17,496 nucleotides of DNA from JABSOG01 sp041583135 (lineage in GTDB: Bacteria; Pseudomonadota; Gammaproteobacteria; Enterobacterales; Alteromonadaceae). Below the pieces are notes generated by a model. That model searched no databases and was not told the origin of the DNA. It saw nothing but the letters and a program-made list of their open reading frames with translations. The stretch's first letter is position 1; the number at the start of each line of letters is the position of its first letter. The stretch is taken from assembly GCA_041583135.1 (NCBI GenBank), contig JBFHGJ010000119.1:1-17496 (forward strand), in the 5' to 3' direction. A program made the translations under genes and the position numbers. Below, piece by piece: positions 7,224 to 13,023 of this stretch.

Positions 7224-8114
7224 TTAGCGGTTAATTAAATCAACAATTTTGTCCAATTCGCTGAGATTTTTATAGGCGATGGTGATTTTTCCCTTACCTT
7301 TTGCGTTATGTTTGATACTGATCGGCGCATGATTGAACTGCTCACTAAGCTGCTGTTCGAGTAATTCGATGTCTGGCGTTTTCTCAACAACAGGTTTGGC
7401 TTTGACCGGTTCGCCGGACTTTTTCACCAAACTTTCAGTTTCTCGCACAGTAAGCCCTTTTTCGGCGACGATACGAGCAAGTTCACACTGTTTTTCACCA
7501 CTTACGCTTAGTAGCGCACGAGCATGGCCCATTTCGATATCGCCCCGCTCAAGCAATGTTTTGGTTTCTTGCTCAAGGCTGTTCAAGCGCAATAAGTTAC
7601 TGACCGCAGCACGAGACTTACCCACGGCATCGGCCACAGCTTGATGAGTAAGATCAAATTCCTGCATCAATCGTTGCAGCGCTTGCGCTTCTTCCATCGC
7701 ATTTAAGTCTTCGCGTTGAATGTTTTCAATCAAAGCGATGGCCACGGCGGCTTCATCCGGTACTTCTTTGATTAGACAGGGTAATTCTTCAAGCGCAGCG
7801 AGCTTGGCGGCACGCCAACGACGCTCACCGGCAATGATCTCAAACTTATCGTCACTGACTTTACGCACCACAATCGGCTGAATAACCCCTTGGGATTTGA
7901 TTGAGCTGGCCAATTCTTCTAGTGCCGATTGCGACATATCTTTACGAGGTTGATATTTGCCCGGCTGTAACTTGTCGATAGCAATGACCCGTAGCGAGCC
8001 ATCAGTGGTGTGTTCGGTATCGTGCTCTACTTCCTCGGCAGTCAAAGGCGGCTTTTTAGGGGTAAGCAAAGCATCAAGGCCGCGGCCTAATCCGCGTTTT
8101 TTTGCAGCAGACAT
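7224..8114 (-). CDS. parB: Chromosome partitioning protein ParB (Spo0J family)
   Basis: CTP-dependent DNA clamp that loads at parS sites near the origin and, with ParA, moves sister origins apart. The product has 296 residues, normal for the family. The N-terminal ParA-stimulating motif GLGRGLDALL is at 8-17. The ParB/Srx CTP-binding domain has GKYQPRK (52-58), GERRWRA (96-102) and ENIQRE (130-135). A helix-turn-helix at about 155-176 (LTHQAVADAVGKSRAAVSNLL) and a C-terminal dimerisation region follow. The start is ATG, with AGGA 7 nt upstream. An unusually long 151-nt gap separates it from parA, so it may have its own regulation. I found no perfect parS in the window. Confidence 0.96.
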   Translation of the reverse strand: MSAAKKRGLGRGLDALLTPKKPPLTAEEVEHDTEHTTDGSLRVIAIDKLQPGKYQPRKDMSQSALEELASSIKSQGVIQPIVVRKVSDDKFEIIAGERRWRAAKLAALEELPCLIKEVPDEAAVAIALIENIQREDLNAMEEAQALQRLMQEFDLTHQAVADAVGKSRAAVSNLLRLNSLEQETKTLLERGDIEMGHARALLSVSGEKQCELARIVAEKGLTVRETESLVKKSGEPVKAKPVVEKTPDIELLEQQLSEQFNHAPISIKHNAKGKGKITIAYKNLSELDKIVDLINR

Positions 8115-8147
8115 GTCGATTTCCTAAAACTGACTGTAATCAAATTC

Positions 8148-8217
8148 TCACTCGATGTTAAACCGAGTGATTGTTAAGTGGTCTGGTCAAAGCATACCTT
8201 GACCGGTTTAACGTTAA
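8148..8217 (-). promoter_or_regulatory. Dyad-rich parA-parB intergenic region
   Basis: The 151-nt gap between parA and parB holds several inverted repeats: TCACTCG / CGAGTGA (8148-8154 and 8164-8170), GGTCAA / TTGACC (8185-8190 and 8199-8204), the palindrome TTAACGTTAA (8208-8217), and a wider 9-bp pair GTTAAACCG / CGGTTTAAC (8157-8165 and 8204-8212). The wide pair and the first hairpin share bases, so they cannot form together. This could be an operator cluster or alternative mRNA folds controlling parB; no function is known to me. Confidence 0.45.
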
Positions 8218-8265
8218 GCGCACTGCCGGGGGGATTGCGACGCTTTTTTAGTTTTTATTGCAAAA

Positions 8266-9066
8266 TTATGCGACGTTTTCTTTATTTTGCGAACGCTTGG
8301 CCTTTTCAGCGCGACGAATGATCTCGCCTGCCAATGCCAAATAAGCTTTGGCGCCGGTTGAAGACTTATCATAGTACATTGCCGGCGCACCAAAACTCGG
8401 TGCTTCTGCCAAACGAACATTTCTTGGGATCACTGTGCGATAGACTTTTTCACCAAAGTGATTTTTAAGCTGCTCAGAGACGTCGTTGGCCAAACGATTG
8501 CGAGGATCGTACATGGTTCGTAAAATCCCTTCAATGCTCAAGTTGGGATTTAATACCGAAGCCAACTGTGAAATGGTATCCATCAATGCGGTTAATCCTT
8601 CGAGTGCGTAATATTCGCACTGCATCGGCACCAAAATGGAATCGGCAGCAGCCATCGCGTTGACAGTCAACATAGACAGTGACGGCGGGCAATCAATGAA
8701 AATGAAGTCGTACTTTTTCTTAATCGGCTCAAGAGCAGTACGTAATTTGAGTTCGCGGGCCAACATGTCCATCATTTTGACTTCGGCCGCGGTGACATCG
8801 CCATTGGCAGCGATTAAATCATAGCCACCACTGGTTTCAGTGATCACTACCTCATCAAAAGGTTTACCTTCGACAAGCAACTCATAGGTCGTCGCTATCT
8901 CGGCGTATTTATCGACGCCGCTACCCATAGTGGCGTTACCCTGAGGGTCTAAATCTATCAGTAGGATTTTACGCTTGGTGGCAGCCATGGAAGCAGCCAG
9001 GTTGACCGAAGTTGTGGTTTTACCCACGCCACCTTTTTGATTCGCTATTGCAATGGTTCTACCCAC
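8266..9066 (-). CDS. parA: Chromosome partitioning ATPase ParA (Soj family)
   Basis: Walker-type ATPase that binds nucleoid DNA non-specifically as an ATP dimer and is released by ParB, giving the gradient that segregates origins. The product has 266 residues with no N-terminal DNA-binding extension, so it is the chromosomal Soj-like type, not a plasmid P1-type ParA. The deviant Walker A KGGVGKTT is at 11-18, DLDPQGNAT follows at 38-46 and the Walker B FIFIDCPP has Asp125. The start codon is GTG, with AAGAGG about 8 nt upstream. It is downstream of rsmG by 110 nt. Confidence 0.96.
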   Translation of the reverse strand: MGRTIAIANQKGGVGKTTTSVNLAASMAATKRKILLIDLDPQGNATMGSGVDKYAEIATTYELLVEGKPFDEVVITETSGGYDLIAANGDVTAAEVKMMDMLARELKLRTALEPIKKKYDFIFIDCPPSLSMLTVNAMAAADSILVPMQCEYYALEGLTALMDTISQLASVLNPNLSIEGILRTMYDPRNRLANDVSEQLKNHFGEKVYRTVIPRNVRLAEAPSFGAPAMYYDKSSTGAKAYLALAGEIIRRAEKAKRSQNKENVA

Positions 9067-9136
9067 GTCCCAAACCTCTTAGACCTAACTCGTTAATCTC
9101 AGAAAATAATCGGCTAAGATCATTTCCTGCAAACTA

Positions 9137-9169
9137 AGTGCCTACAAAGATTATTACAGGGCAGGCACT
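9137..9169 (-). promoter_or_regulatory. Inverted repeat in the rsmG-parA gap
   Basis: Perfect 7-bp arms AGTGCCT (9137-9143) and AGGCACT (9163-9169) around a 19-nt loop, 7 nt past the rsmG stop. There is no U-run, so it is not a clear terminator. It may mark the rsmG 3' end or a leader of parA. Apart from it I see nothing firm in the 110-nt gap. Confidence 0.3.
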
Positions 9170-9176
9170 CATAATT

Positions 9177-9797
9177 TTATTGTTTACTCAATATCACCAA
9201 ATGGCGTTCACCATCTAATGTCGGCACATTGAGTTTTTCGACCTGAGACACTTTAACAGAATCGGGCAACTGTGCAATTTCTTCTTCAGGGTATTGACCC
9301 TTTAGGGCAAAAAAGTGGCAACCCGGAACAATAAGATGCGAACACCACTTAACCATGTCATCCAATGACGCAAAAGCTCTGCTAAGGACGCCATCAAGTG
9401 GCTCGTCAGGCTGGTACTGCTCTACTCTGCTTTGCACTAAGGTAATGTTTTCAAGGCCCAAAGCCGTTTTAACCTGAGTCAAAAAACGAATACGCTTGCC
9501 GAGGCTATCGAGCAATACAAAATGCACATCAGGGTTGGCAATGGCCAAAGGTATACCGGGTAATCCAGGACCTGTGCCGACATCGATAAAGCGTTTACCG
9601 ATTAAATGTGGTGACACCACCAAACTGTCAACAATGTGTTTGACCAGCATCTGTTCAGGTGCTCTGACCGAAGTCAGATTATAAGCCTTATTCCATTTGT
9701 TCAACAACTCAACATAGTCGATAAGTTGTTGTTGCTGCTGCGCCGTTATGGTTAACGAAGTTTGGCTAAGCAATGATTGTAAACGCGCCAAAAGCAT
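9177..9797 (-). CDS. rsmG: 16S rRNA (guanine527-N7)-methyltransferase RsmG
   Basis: Class I S-adenosylmethionine methyltransferase that methylates N7 of G527 in 16S rRNA (formerly GidB). Loss of this modification gives low-level streptomycin resistance in other bacteria. The product has 206 residues, against 207 in E. coli. Family motifs are NLTSVR (40-45), KHIVDSL (53-59), the SAM loop VGTGPGLPG (73-81), LDSLGKRIRFL (96-106) and SRAFASL. The start is ATG, with AAGGAT about 7 nt upstream, 9 nt after the mnmG stop, so the two genes are almost certainly one transcript. Confidence 0.97.
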   Translation of the reverse strand: MLLARLQSLLSQTSLTITAQQQQQLIDYVELLNKWNKAYNLTSVRAPEQMLVKHIVDSLVVSPHLIGKRFIDVGTGPGLPGIPLAIANPDVHFVLLDSLGKRIRFLTQVKTALGLENITLVQSRVEQYQPDEPLDGVLSRAFASLDDMVKWCSHLIVPGCHFFALKGQYPEEEIAQLPDSVKVSQVEKLNVPTLDGERHLVILSKQ

Positions 9798-9806
9798 GGG
9801 ATATCC

Positions 9807-11693
9807 TTATGCTGATTTTTTCAATAGACCTTGTTTTTTAAGGCTGACCAACAGCAAAGAGACTGCCGCAGGCGTAACCCCTGAAATACGCGACGCTTTA
9901 CCGATGGTTTCAGGCTGTGCGTCATTTAGCTTGTTCATCACTTCGTTAGACAAGCCTTTGACTTGTGAATAATCAAAGTTCAGCGGTAATCGCGTGTTTT
10001 CGTTGCGCTGGGTCTTTTCAATTTCGTCTTTTTGACGATTGATATAACCTTCATACTTGATTTGGATCTCAACCTGTTCACCGGCAGCTTTATCTTCCGG
10101 ACCAGGACCCAAACCTTCAATCTCCATCAGGTCGCAATAACGAACTTCAGGTCTGCGCACCAAATCGGCAAGACTGGCTTCACGAGCAATTGGTGATTTT
10201 AACAATTCATTGACGGCTGCAACTTGTGGGTGATCTTTGAAGATCCAATTTTGCTTCAAGCGTTGATGTTCAAGCTCAATTGCTTCCATTTTGTCGTTAA
10301 ACGCCTGCCAGCGAATATCATCAACCAAACCTAGCTCGCGGCCTTTAGGTGTCAAACGGATATCAGCGTTATCTTCGCGCAGCAATAAGCGATATTCAGC
10401 ACGGCTGGTAAACATACGATAGGGTTCTTTAGTGCCGAGAGTTGAAAGGTCGTCAATCAAAACGCCCATATAAGCTTCATCTCGTCTTGGCGACCAGCTG
10501 TCTTTGCCTTGTACTTGCAAAGAAGCGTTCATACCAGCGATCAACCCTTGTGCGCCAGCTTCTTCATAACCGGTAGTGCCATTGATTTGACCGGCAAAGA
10601 ATAAACCATTGATATATTTGGTTTCCAAAGAGGCTTTTAGGTCTCTCGGATCAAAGAAATCATACTCAATGGCATAGCCCGGTCTTAAAATATGTGCGTT
10701 TTCAAAGCCTTTGATTGAACGAATGTAATTCACCTGAACATCAAACGGCAGGCTGGTCGATAAACCATTGGGGTAAATCTCATGTGTCGTTAGGCCTTCT
10801 GGCTCAACAAAGATCTGATGTTTGTCTTTATCGGCAAAACGGGTGACTTTATCTTCAATCGAAGGGCAATAACGAGGTCCAACACCTTCGATAATGCCAG
10901 TATACATTGGCGATCTATCCATTCCCTGACGAATGATCTCATGGGTCTGATCATTGGTGTAGGTGATATGACAGGGGATCTGTTGTGGATGATCTGATTG
11001 TTTGCCAATAAATGAGAAAGTGGGGGTTGGAAAATCACCCGGTTGCGCCTGCATCAAATCAAAATTAAGGCTTCTGGCATCTAGCCTTGGCGGTGTGCCA
11101 GTCTTGAGTCTATCAACTCTAAAAGGCAGCTCACGTAAGCGGTTGGCAAGGGCAATCGAAGGTTGATCGCCTGCACGTCCACCACTGTAATTTTCCAAAC
11201 CAATATGAATTCTACCACCTAAGAAAGTACCAACGGTCAACACCACGGCTTTGGCTTTGATCTTCATGCCCATTTGGGTGATCACACCAGTGACTTGATC
11301 ATTTTCTACGATCAGGTCATCACAGGATTGTTGGAACAGTTGTAAATTTGTTTGGTTTTCTAGTGTTTCACGTACCGCAGCTTTGTATAACAGACGATCT
11401 GTTTGTGCTCGGGTAGCCCTAACTGCGGGGCCTTTAGAAGAATTGAGCGTGCGAAATTGAATGCCGGCTCTATCGGTTGCCATTGCCATAATGCCACCTA
11501 GGGCATCGATCTCTTTGACCAAATGACCTTTGCCAATGCCGCCAATCGCAGGATTACAGGACATTTGTCCTAAAGTATCAATGTTTTGCGTCAACAATAA
11601 CGTATTGCTACCCATACGTGCAGCAGCTAAGGCCGCTTCGGTCCCAGCATGACCGCCACCTACGACAATAACGTCAAATTCTTGATGATAAAA
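9807..11693 (-). CDS. mnmG: tRNA 5-carboxymethylaminomethyluridine synthase subunit MnmG
   Basis: FAD-dependent partner of MnmE that modifies the wobble uridine (U34) of certain tRNAs (formerly GidA). The product has 628 residues (E. coli: 629). The FAD-binding GGGHAGTEAA begins at 13. The catalytic cysteines are Cys47 (GQMSCNPAIGG) and Cys277 (GPRYCPSIEDK). The second signature, GLFFAGQINGTTGYEEAGAQG, and the C-terminal helical MnmE/tRNA-binding domain (SGLSNEV-like GLSNEVMNKL, ASRISGVTPAAVSLLL) are present. I choose the ATG at 11693, with GAGG 6 nt upstream, matching the E. coli N-terminus. The longer frame to a TTG at 11723 lacks this support. It flanks oriC and is transcribed away from it. 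Confidence 0.97.
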   Translation of the reverse strand, partial: FYHQEFDVIVVGGGHAGTEAALAAARMGSNTLLLTQNIDTLGQMSCNPAIGGIGKGHLVKEIDALGGIMAMATDRAGIQFRTLNSSKGPAVRATRAQTDRLLYKAAVRETLENQTNLQLFQQSCDDLIVENDQVTGVITQMGMKIKAKAVVLTVGTFLGGRIHIGLENYSGGRAGDQPSIALANRLRELPFRVDRLKTGTPPRLDARSLNFDLMQAQPGDFPTPTFSFIGKQSDHPQQIPCHITYTNDQTHEIIRQGMDRSPMYTGIIEGVGPRYCPSIEDKVTRFADKDKHQIFVEPEGLTTHEIYPNGLSTSLPFDVQVNYIRSIKGFENAHILRPGYAIEYDFFDPRDLKASLETKYINGLFFAGQINGTTGYEEAGAQGLIAGMNASLQVQGKDSWSPRRDEAYMGVLIDDLSTLGTKEPYRMFTSRAEYRLLLREDNADIRLTPKGRELGLVDDIRWQAFNDKMEAIELEHQRLKQNWIFKDHPQVAAVNELLKSPIAREASLADLVRRPEVRYCDLMEIEGLGPGPEDKAAGEQVEIQIKYEGYINRQKDEIEKTQRNENTRLPLNFDYSQVKGLSNEVMNKLNDAQPETIGKASRISGVTPAAVSLLLVSLKKQGLLKKSA

Positions 11694-11788
11694 CATGTCA
11701 ACCTCATCGAAAAAATTACTCAATAGAAATAAACCAAGTCAGTGGATCAATCGATGCTGATCAGACTCGATCTTCTCAAGGGCCGCGT

Positions 11789-11817
11789 ATTCTACCTGTA
11801 AAATGTCAGAAGATAAA
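11789..11817 (-). promoter_or_regulatory. Possible mnmG promoter
   Basis: On the minus strand there is a TAGAAT -10 (complement of 11789-11794), 17 nt from a weak -35 TTTATC (complement of 11812-11817), giving an 85-90-nt leader. The -35 overlaps a 12-bp palindrome ATAAACGTTTAT (11813-11824). The -10 is good but the -35 matches only half the consensus. Confidence 0.35.
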
Positions 11818-11900
11818 CGTTTATTTTTTGTTCATCTTTCAACCTTGTGATCAACTTTGTTCAGTGAGCAAAGTATTAATATATATAGAATATATTTAAA

Positions 11901-11925
11901 GATCTTTATTATTACTTCTTATTAG
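11901..11925 (+). other. Duplex unwinding element 13-mers
   Basis: GATCTTTATTATT (11901-11913) matches 11 of 13 positions of the E. coli 13-mer consensus. The adjoining segment ending TCTTATTAG (11913-11925) matches 10 of 13 of the E. coli right 13-mer. They sit 13 nt left of the first DnaA box, within very AT-rich sequence (11873-11926). Confidence 0.75.
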
Positions 11926-11938
11926 TGATCGCATGATC

Positions 11939-11947
11939 TGTGGATAA
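11939..11947 (-). promoter_or_regulatory. DnaA box R1 (perfect)
   Basis: TGTGGATAA on the plus strand is the perfect TTATCCACA box on the minus strand. It lies beside the 13-mers, as the high-affinity R1 does in E. coli. Confidence 0.92.
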
Positions 11948-11965
11948 TGTCTTAGCGGCCTTTTT

Positions 11966-11978
11966 GATCAAGCACTTA
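11966..11978 (+). promoter_or_regulatory. IHF-like site in oriC
   Basis: GATCAAGCACTTA matches 12 of 13 positions of the IHF consensus (WATCAANNNNTTR), missing only the first W. It lies just right of R1, where IHF bends E. coli oriC. Confidence 0.6.
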
Positions 11979-12044
11979 AGTAATGATCTAAGTTGTGTGT
12001 AACAGTTGATCCACTGGCGAATAACCTTTGATCAAAACCGTAGT

Positions 12045-12053
12045 TTATACACA
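12045..12053 (+). promoter_or_regulatory. DnaA box R2
   Basis: TTATACACA is identical to the E. coli R2 box, on the opposite strand from R1, as in E. coli. Confidence 0.88.
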
Positions 12054-12117
12054 ACCAAATTTGCGCTCGATTTTGTCCAGTGAATAATATGAGGTTTTGA
12101 ACAGGGCTAAAGGGATT

Positions 12118-12126
12118 TTATCCACA
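12118..12126 (+). promoter_or_regulatory. DnaA box R4 (perfect)
   Basis: TTATCCACA, a perfect consensus box at the mioC side of the origin, inverted relative to R1. This is the position and orientation of R4 in E. coli. Confidence 0.92.
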
Positions 12127-12149
12127 TATATAAAAAATGTTTGTGGATT

Positions 12150-12158
12150 TGTGAATAA
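12150..12158 (-). promoter_or_regulatory. Additional DnaA box beyond R4
   Basis: TGTGAATAA fits the relaxed consensus TGTGNAWAA completely. A near-box TGTGGATTT adjoins it at 12142-12150, sharing one base. Both lie outside the E. coli-like core, between R4 and the long inverted repeat. Confidence 0.65.
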
Positions 12159-12190
12159 CTTATGGATCGTTTGGGATAAGATCCATAAGT
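12158..12190. repeat. Perfect 11-bp inverted repeat between oriC and mioC
   Basis: ACTTATGGATC (12158-12168) and GATCCATAAGT (12180-12190) are exact reverse complements around an 11-nt spacer that contains a DnaA-like GGGATAA. Each arm ends in GATC. It starts 56 nt past the mioC stop in mioC orientation and has no U-run after it. It may be the folded 3' end of mioC mRNA, a cruciform, or a protein site at the origin edge. Confidence 0.7.
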
Positions 12191-12245
12191 CATTGAGATC
12201 TAACCGATCAATCTGTGATCAAAAAAATACGCCTGATTGTGAAGA

Positions 12246-12689
12246 TCATAAAGCATTTAACCAGCTTGGTAGCCAAGCAAGGGCATAATCTTCCGGTAAA
12301 TCTGGATCAAGTGCATTTATTTCGAGCGATTCGGCCACTTTTTCGGCATTTAATTGCGTTAAAAGTTGATCCATTTGATGTGCAGCCTGACAAAAAGTGT
12401 CATAACTGGTATCGCCCAAACCGATAATACCGTACTTGATCACACTGAGATCGGGTTTGTCGGCTTGCAGTTGCTTAGCAAATTCCACCAGATTGTCTGG
12501 CAGATCACCGGCACCATGAGTTGAAGTGCAGACTAGCCAGTGAACATCGGCTTTAGGGATGTCATCGTATTGCGGCATTTCATGAACAACAGCGACAAAA
12601 CCAGCCTGTTCGATGGCTGCCGCCAATTCATCGGCGACGGCTTCGGCAGCGCCCATTTGGCTGCCGACAATAATGTGAATAGGATTCAT
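12246..12689 (-). CDS. mioC: Flavodoxin-like protein MioC
   Basis: FMN-binding flavodoxin that in E. coli supports biotin synthase as an electron carrier; its transcription enters oriC and can affect initiation. The product has 147 residues, the E. coli length. The FMN phosphate loop region is GSQMGAAEAVA (9-19), followed by CTSTHGAGDLPDN (54-66, a hallmark of MioC) and the second flavin loop GLGDTSYDTFC (90-100). The C-terminus reads LPEDYALAWLPSWLNAL. The start is ATG with only a weak GAGA ribosome site. The stop TGA sits in a GATC. It is transcribed towards oriC, and no terminator with a U-run separates them. Confidence 0.95.
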   Translation of the reverse strand: MNPIHIIVGSQMGAAEAVADELAAAIEQAGFVAVVHEMPQYDDIPKADVHWLVCTSTHGAGDLPDNLVEFAKQLQADKPDLSVIKYGIIGLGDTSYDTFCQAAHQMDQLLTQLNAEKVAESLEINALDPDLPEDYALAWLPSWLNAL

Positions 12690-12756
12690 AGTATTTTCTC
12701 TGACGGATTGAGTTCGATATTAGCCGGTAGTTTGCCACAACTGAGAAGGTTTAGCT

Positions 12757-12771
12757 TTTAACATTGTTAAA
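12757..12771. promoter_or_regulatory. Operator-like palindrome upstream of mioC
   Basis: TTTAACA and TGTTAAA, perfect 7-bp arms around one central base, centred about 75 bp before the mioC start codon. Size and symmetry fit a dimeric regulator site. Which regulator is unknown; in E. coli mioC is controlled by DnaA and AsnC, and this is not a DnaA box. Confidence 0.4.
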
Positions 12772-12921
12772 CTGACATAAAGCCGCAACCGGCAATTAAA
12801 TAGAGAATAGGAATTGCTCATGCAACCAATCCTTCGGTCTTAATAAAGGGCGAAAAAACGTAGAAAAACTGTGAGCTTTGACCATAAAGAGTCATTGTCT
12901 ATCTTGGCTTTAGAGCTCATC

Positions 12922-12954
12922 GCCAGAAATTACACTATCTGTGTAACCTCTGGC
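12922..12954 (-). ncRNA. Strong hairpin downstream of the DUF2252 gene (possible structured RNA)
   Basis: On the minus strand this folds into a 14-bp stem: GCCAGA, two G-U pairs, then TTACAC closing a 5-nt AGATA loop. In plus-strand RNA the two G-U pairs become A-C mismatches, so the minus strand is the likely RNA. It lies 70 nt after the DUF2252 stop and lacks a U-run, so it is not a normal intrinsic terminator. A 3'-UTR element or small RNA piece is possible. Confidence 0.4.
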
Positions 12955-13023
12955 TGCCTTAGCTTAGACCTCTAGAGTGAAGGTTTTCGAGTTGATTATT
13001 TGCATTCGAAAGATAAACGGCCC

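Larger units (their letters stand above)
11873..12220. other. oriC: Chromosomal replication origin oriC
   Basis: The mnmG-mioC gap is the standard place for oriC in this group, and the elements appear in E. coli order. There is an AT-rich unwinding region at about 11873-11926, with a 13-mer GATCTTTATTATT at 11901 and a second at 11913-11925 resembling the E. coli right 13-mer. R1 follows (TGTGGATAA, 11939-11947), then an IHF-like site (11966-11978), R2 (TTATACACA, 12045-12053) and R4 (TTATCCACA, 12118-12126). An extra consensus box TGTGAATAA is at 12150-12158. Weaker one-mismatch boxes are at 11994-12002 and 12079-12087. I count 12 GATC sites between 11901 and 12220, expected for Dam/SeqA control. 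Bidirectional replication fits the gene directions on the left side. Confidence 0.95.
12690..13023. other. Gap of 334 nt between mioC and the DUF2252 gene
   Basis: No convincing gene. It holds a 15-bp palindrome (12757-12771) and a long RNA-type hairpin (12922-12954), listed separately, and a 7-codon plus-strand frame at 12820-12843 with AGGA 7 nt upstream. There is also a plus-strand promoter-like pair TTGACC ... TATCTT (about 12876-12904) of modest quality. I see no clear mioC promoter and no clear intrinsic terminator for the DUF2252 gene. Confidence 0.6.

Noticed and set aside
11364..11379. parS-like sequence starting TGTTTCACGT within mnmG
   Set aside because: The left ten bases match the parS consensus but the right half (ACCGCA) has four mismatches, so the palindrome is lost. 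It encodes conserved MnmG residues.
9807..11723. Longer mnmG frame starting with TTG at 11723
   Set aside because: The ATG at 11693 has a strong GAGG ribosome site and gives the E. coli N-terminus; the ten extra residues have no support.
12097..12288. Plus-strand frame of 63 codons across oriC
   Set aside because: It covers R4, the extra DnaA box and the inverted repeat, and ends inside mioC. It has no ribosome site and no recognisable protein.
12690..13023. A tRNA or other standard RNA gene in the mioC-DUF2252 gap
   Set aside because: The hairpins there do not form a cloverleaf and no conserved tRNA loop sequence is present.
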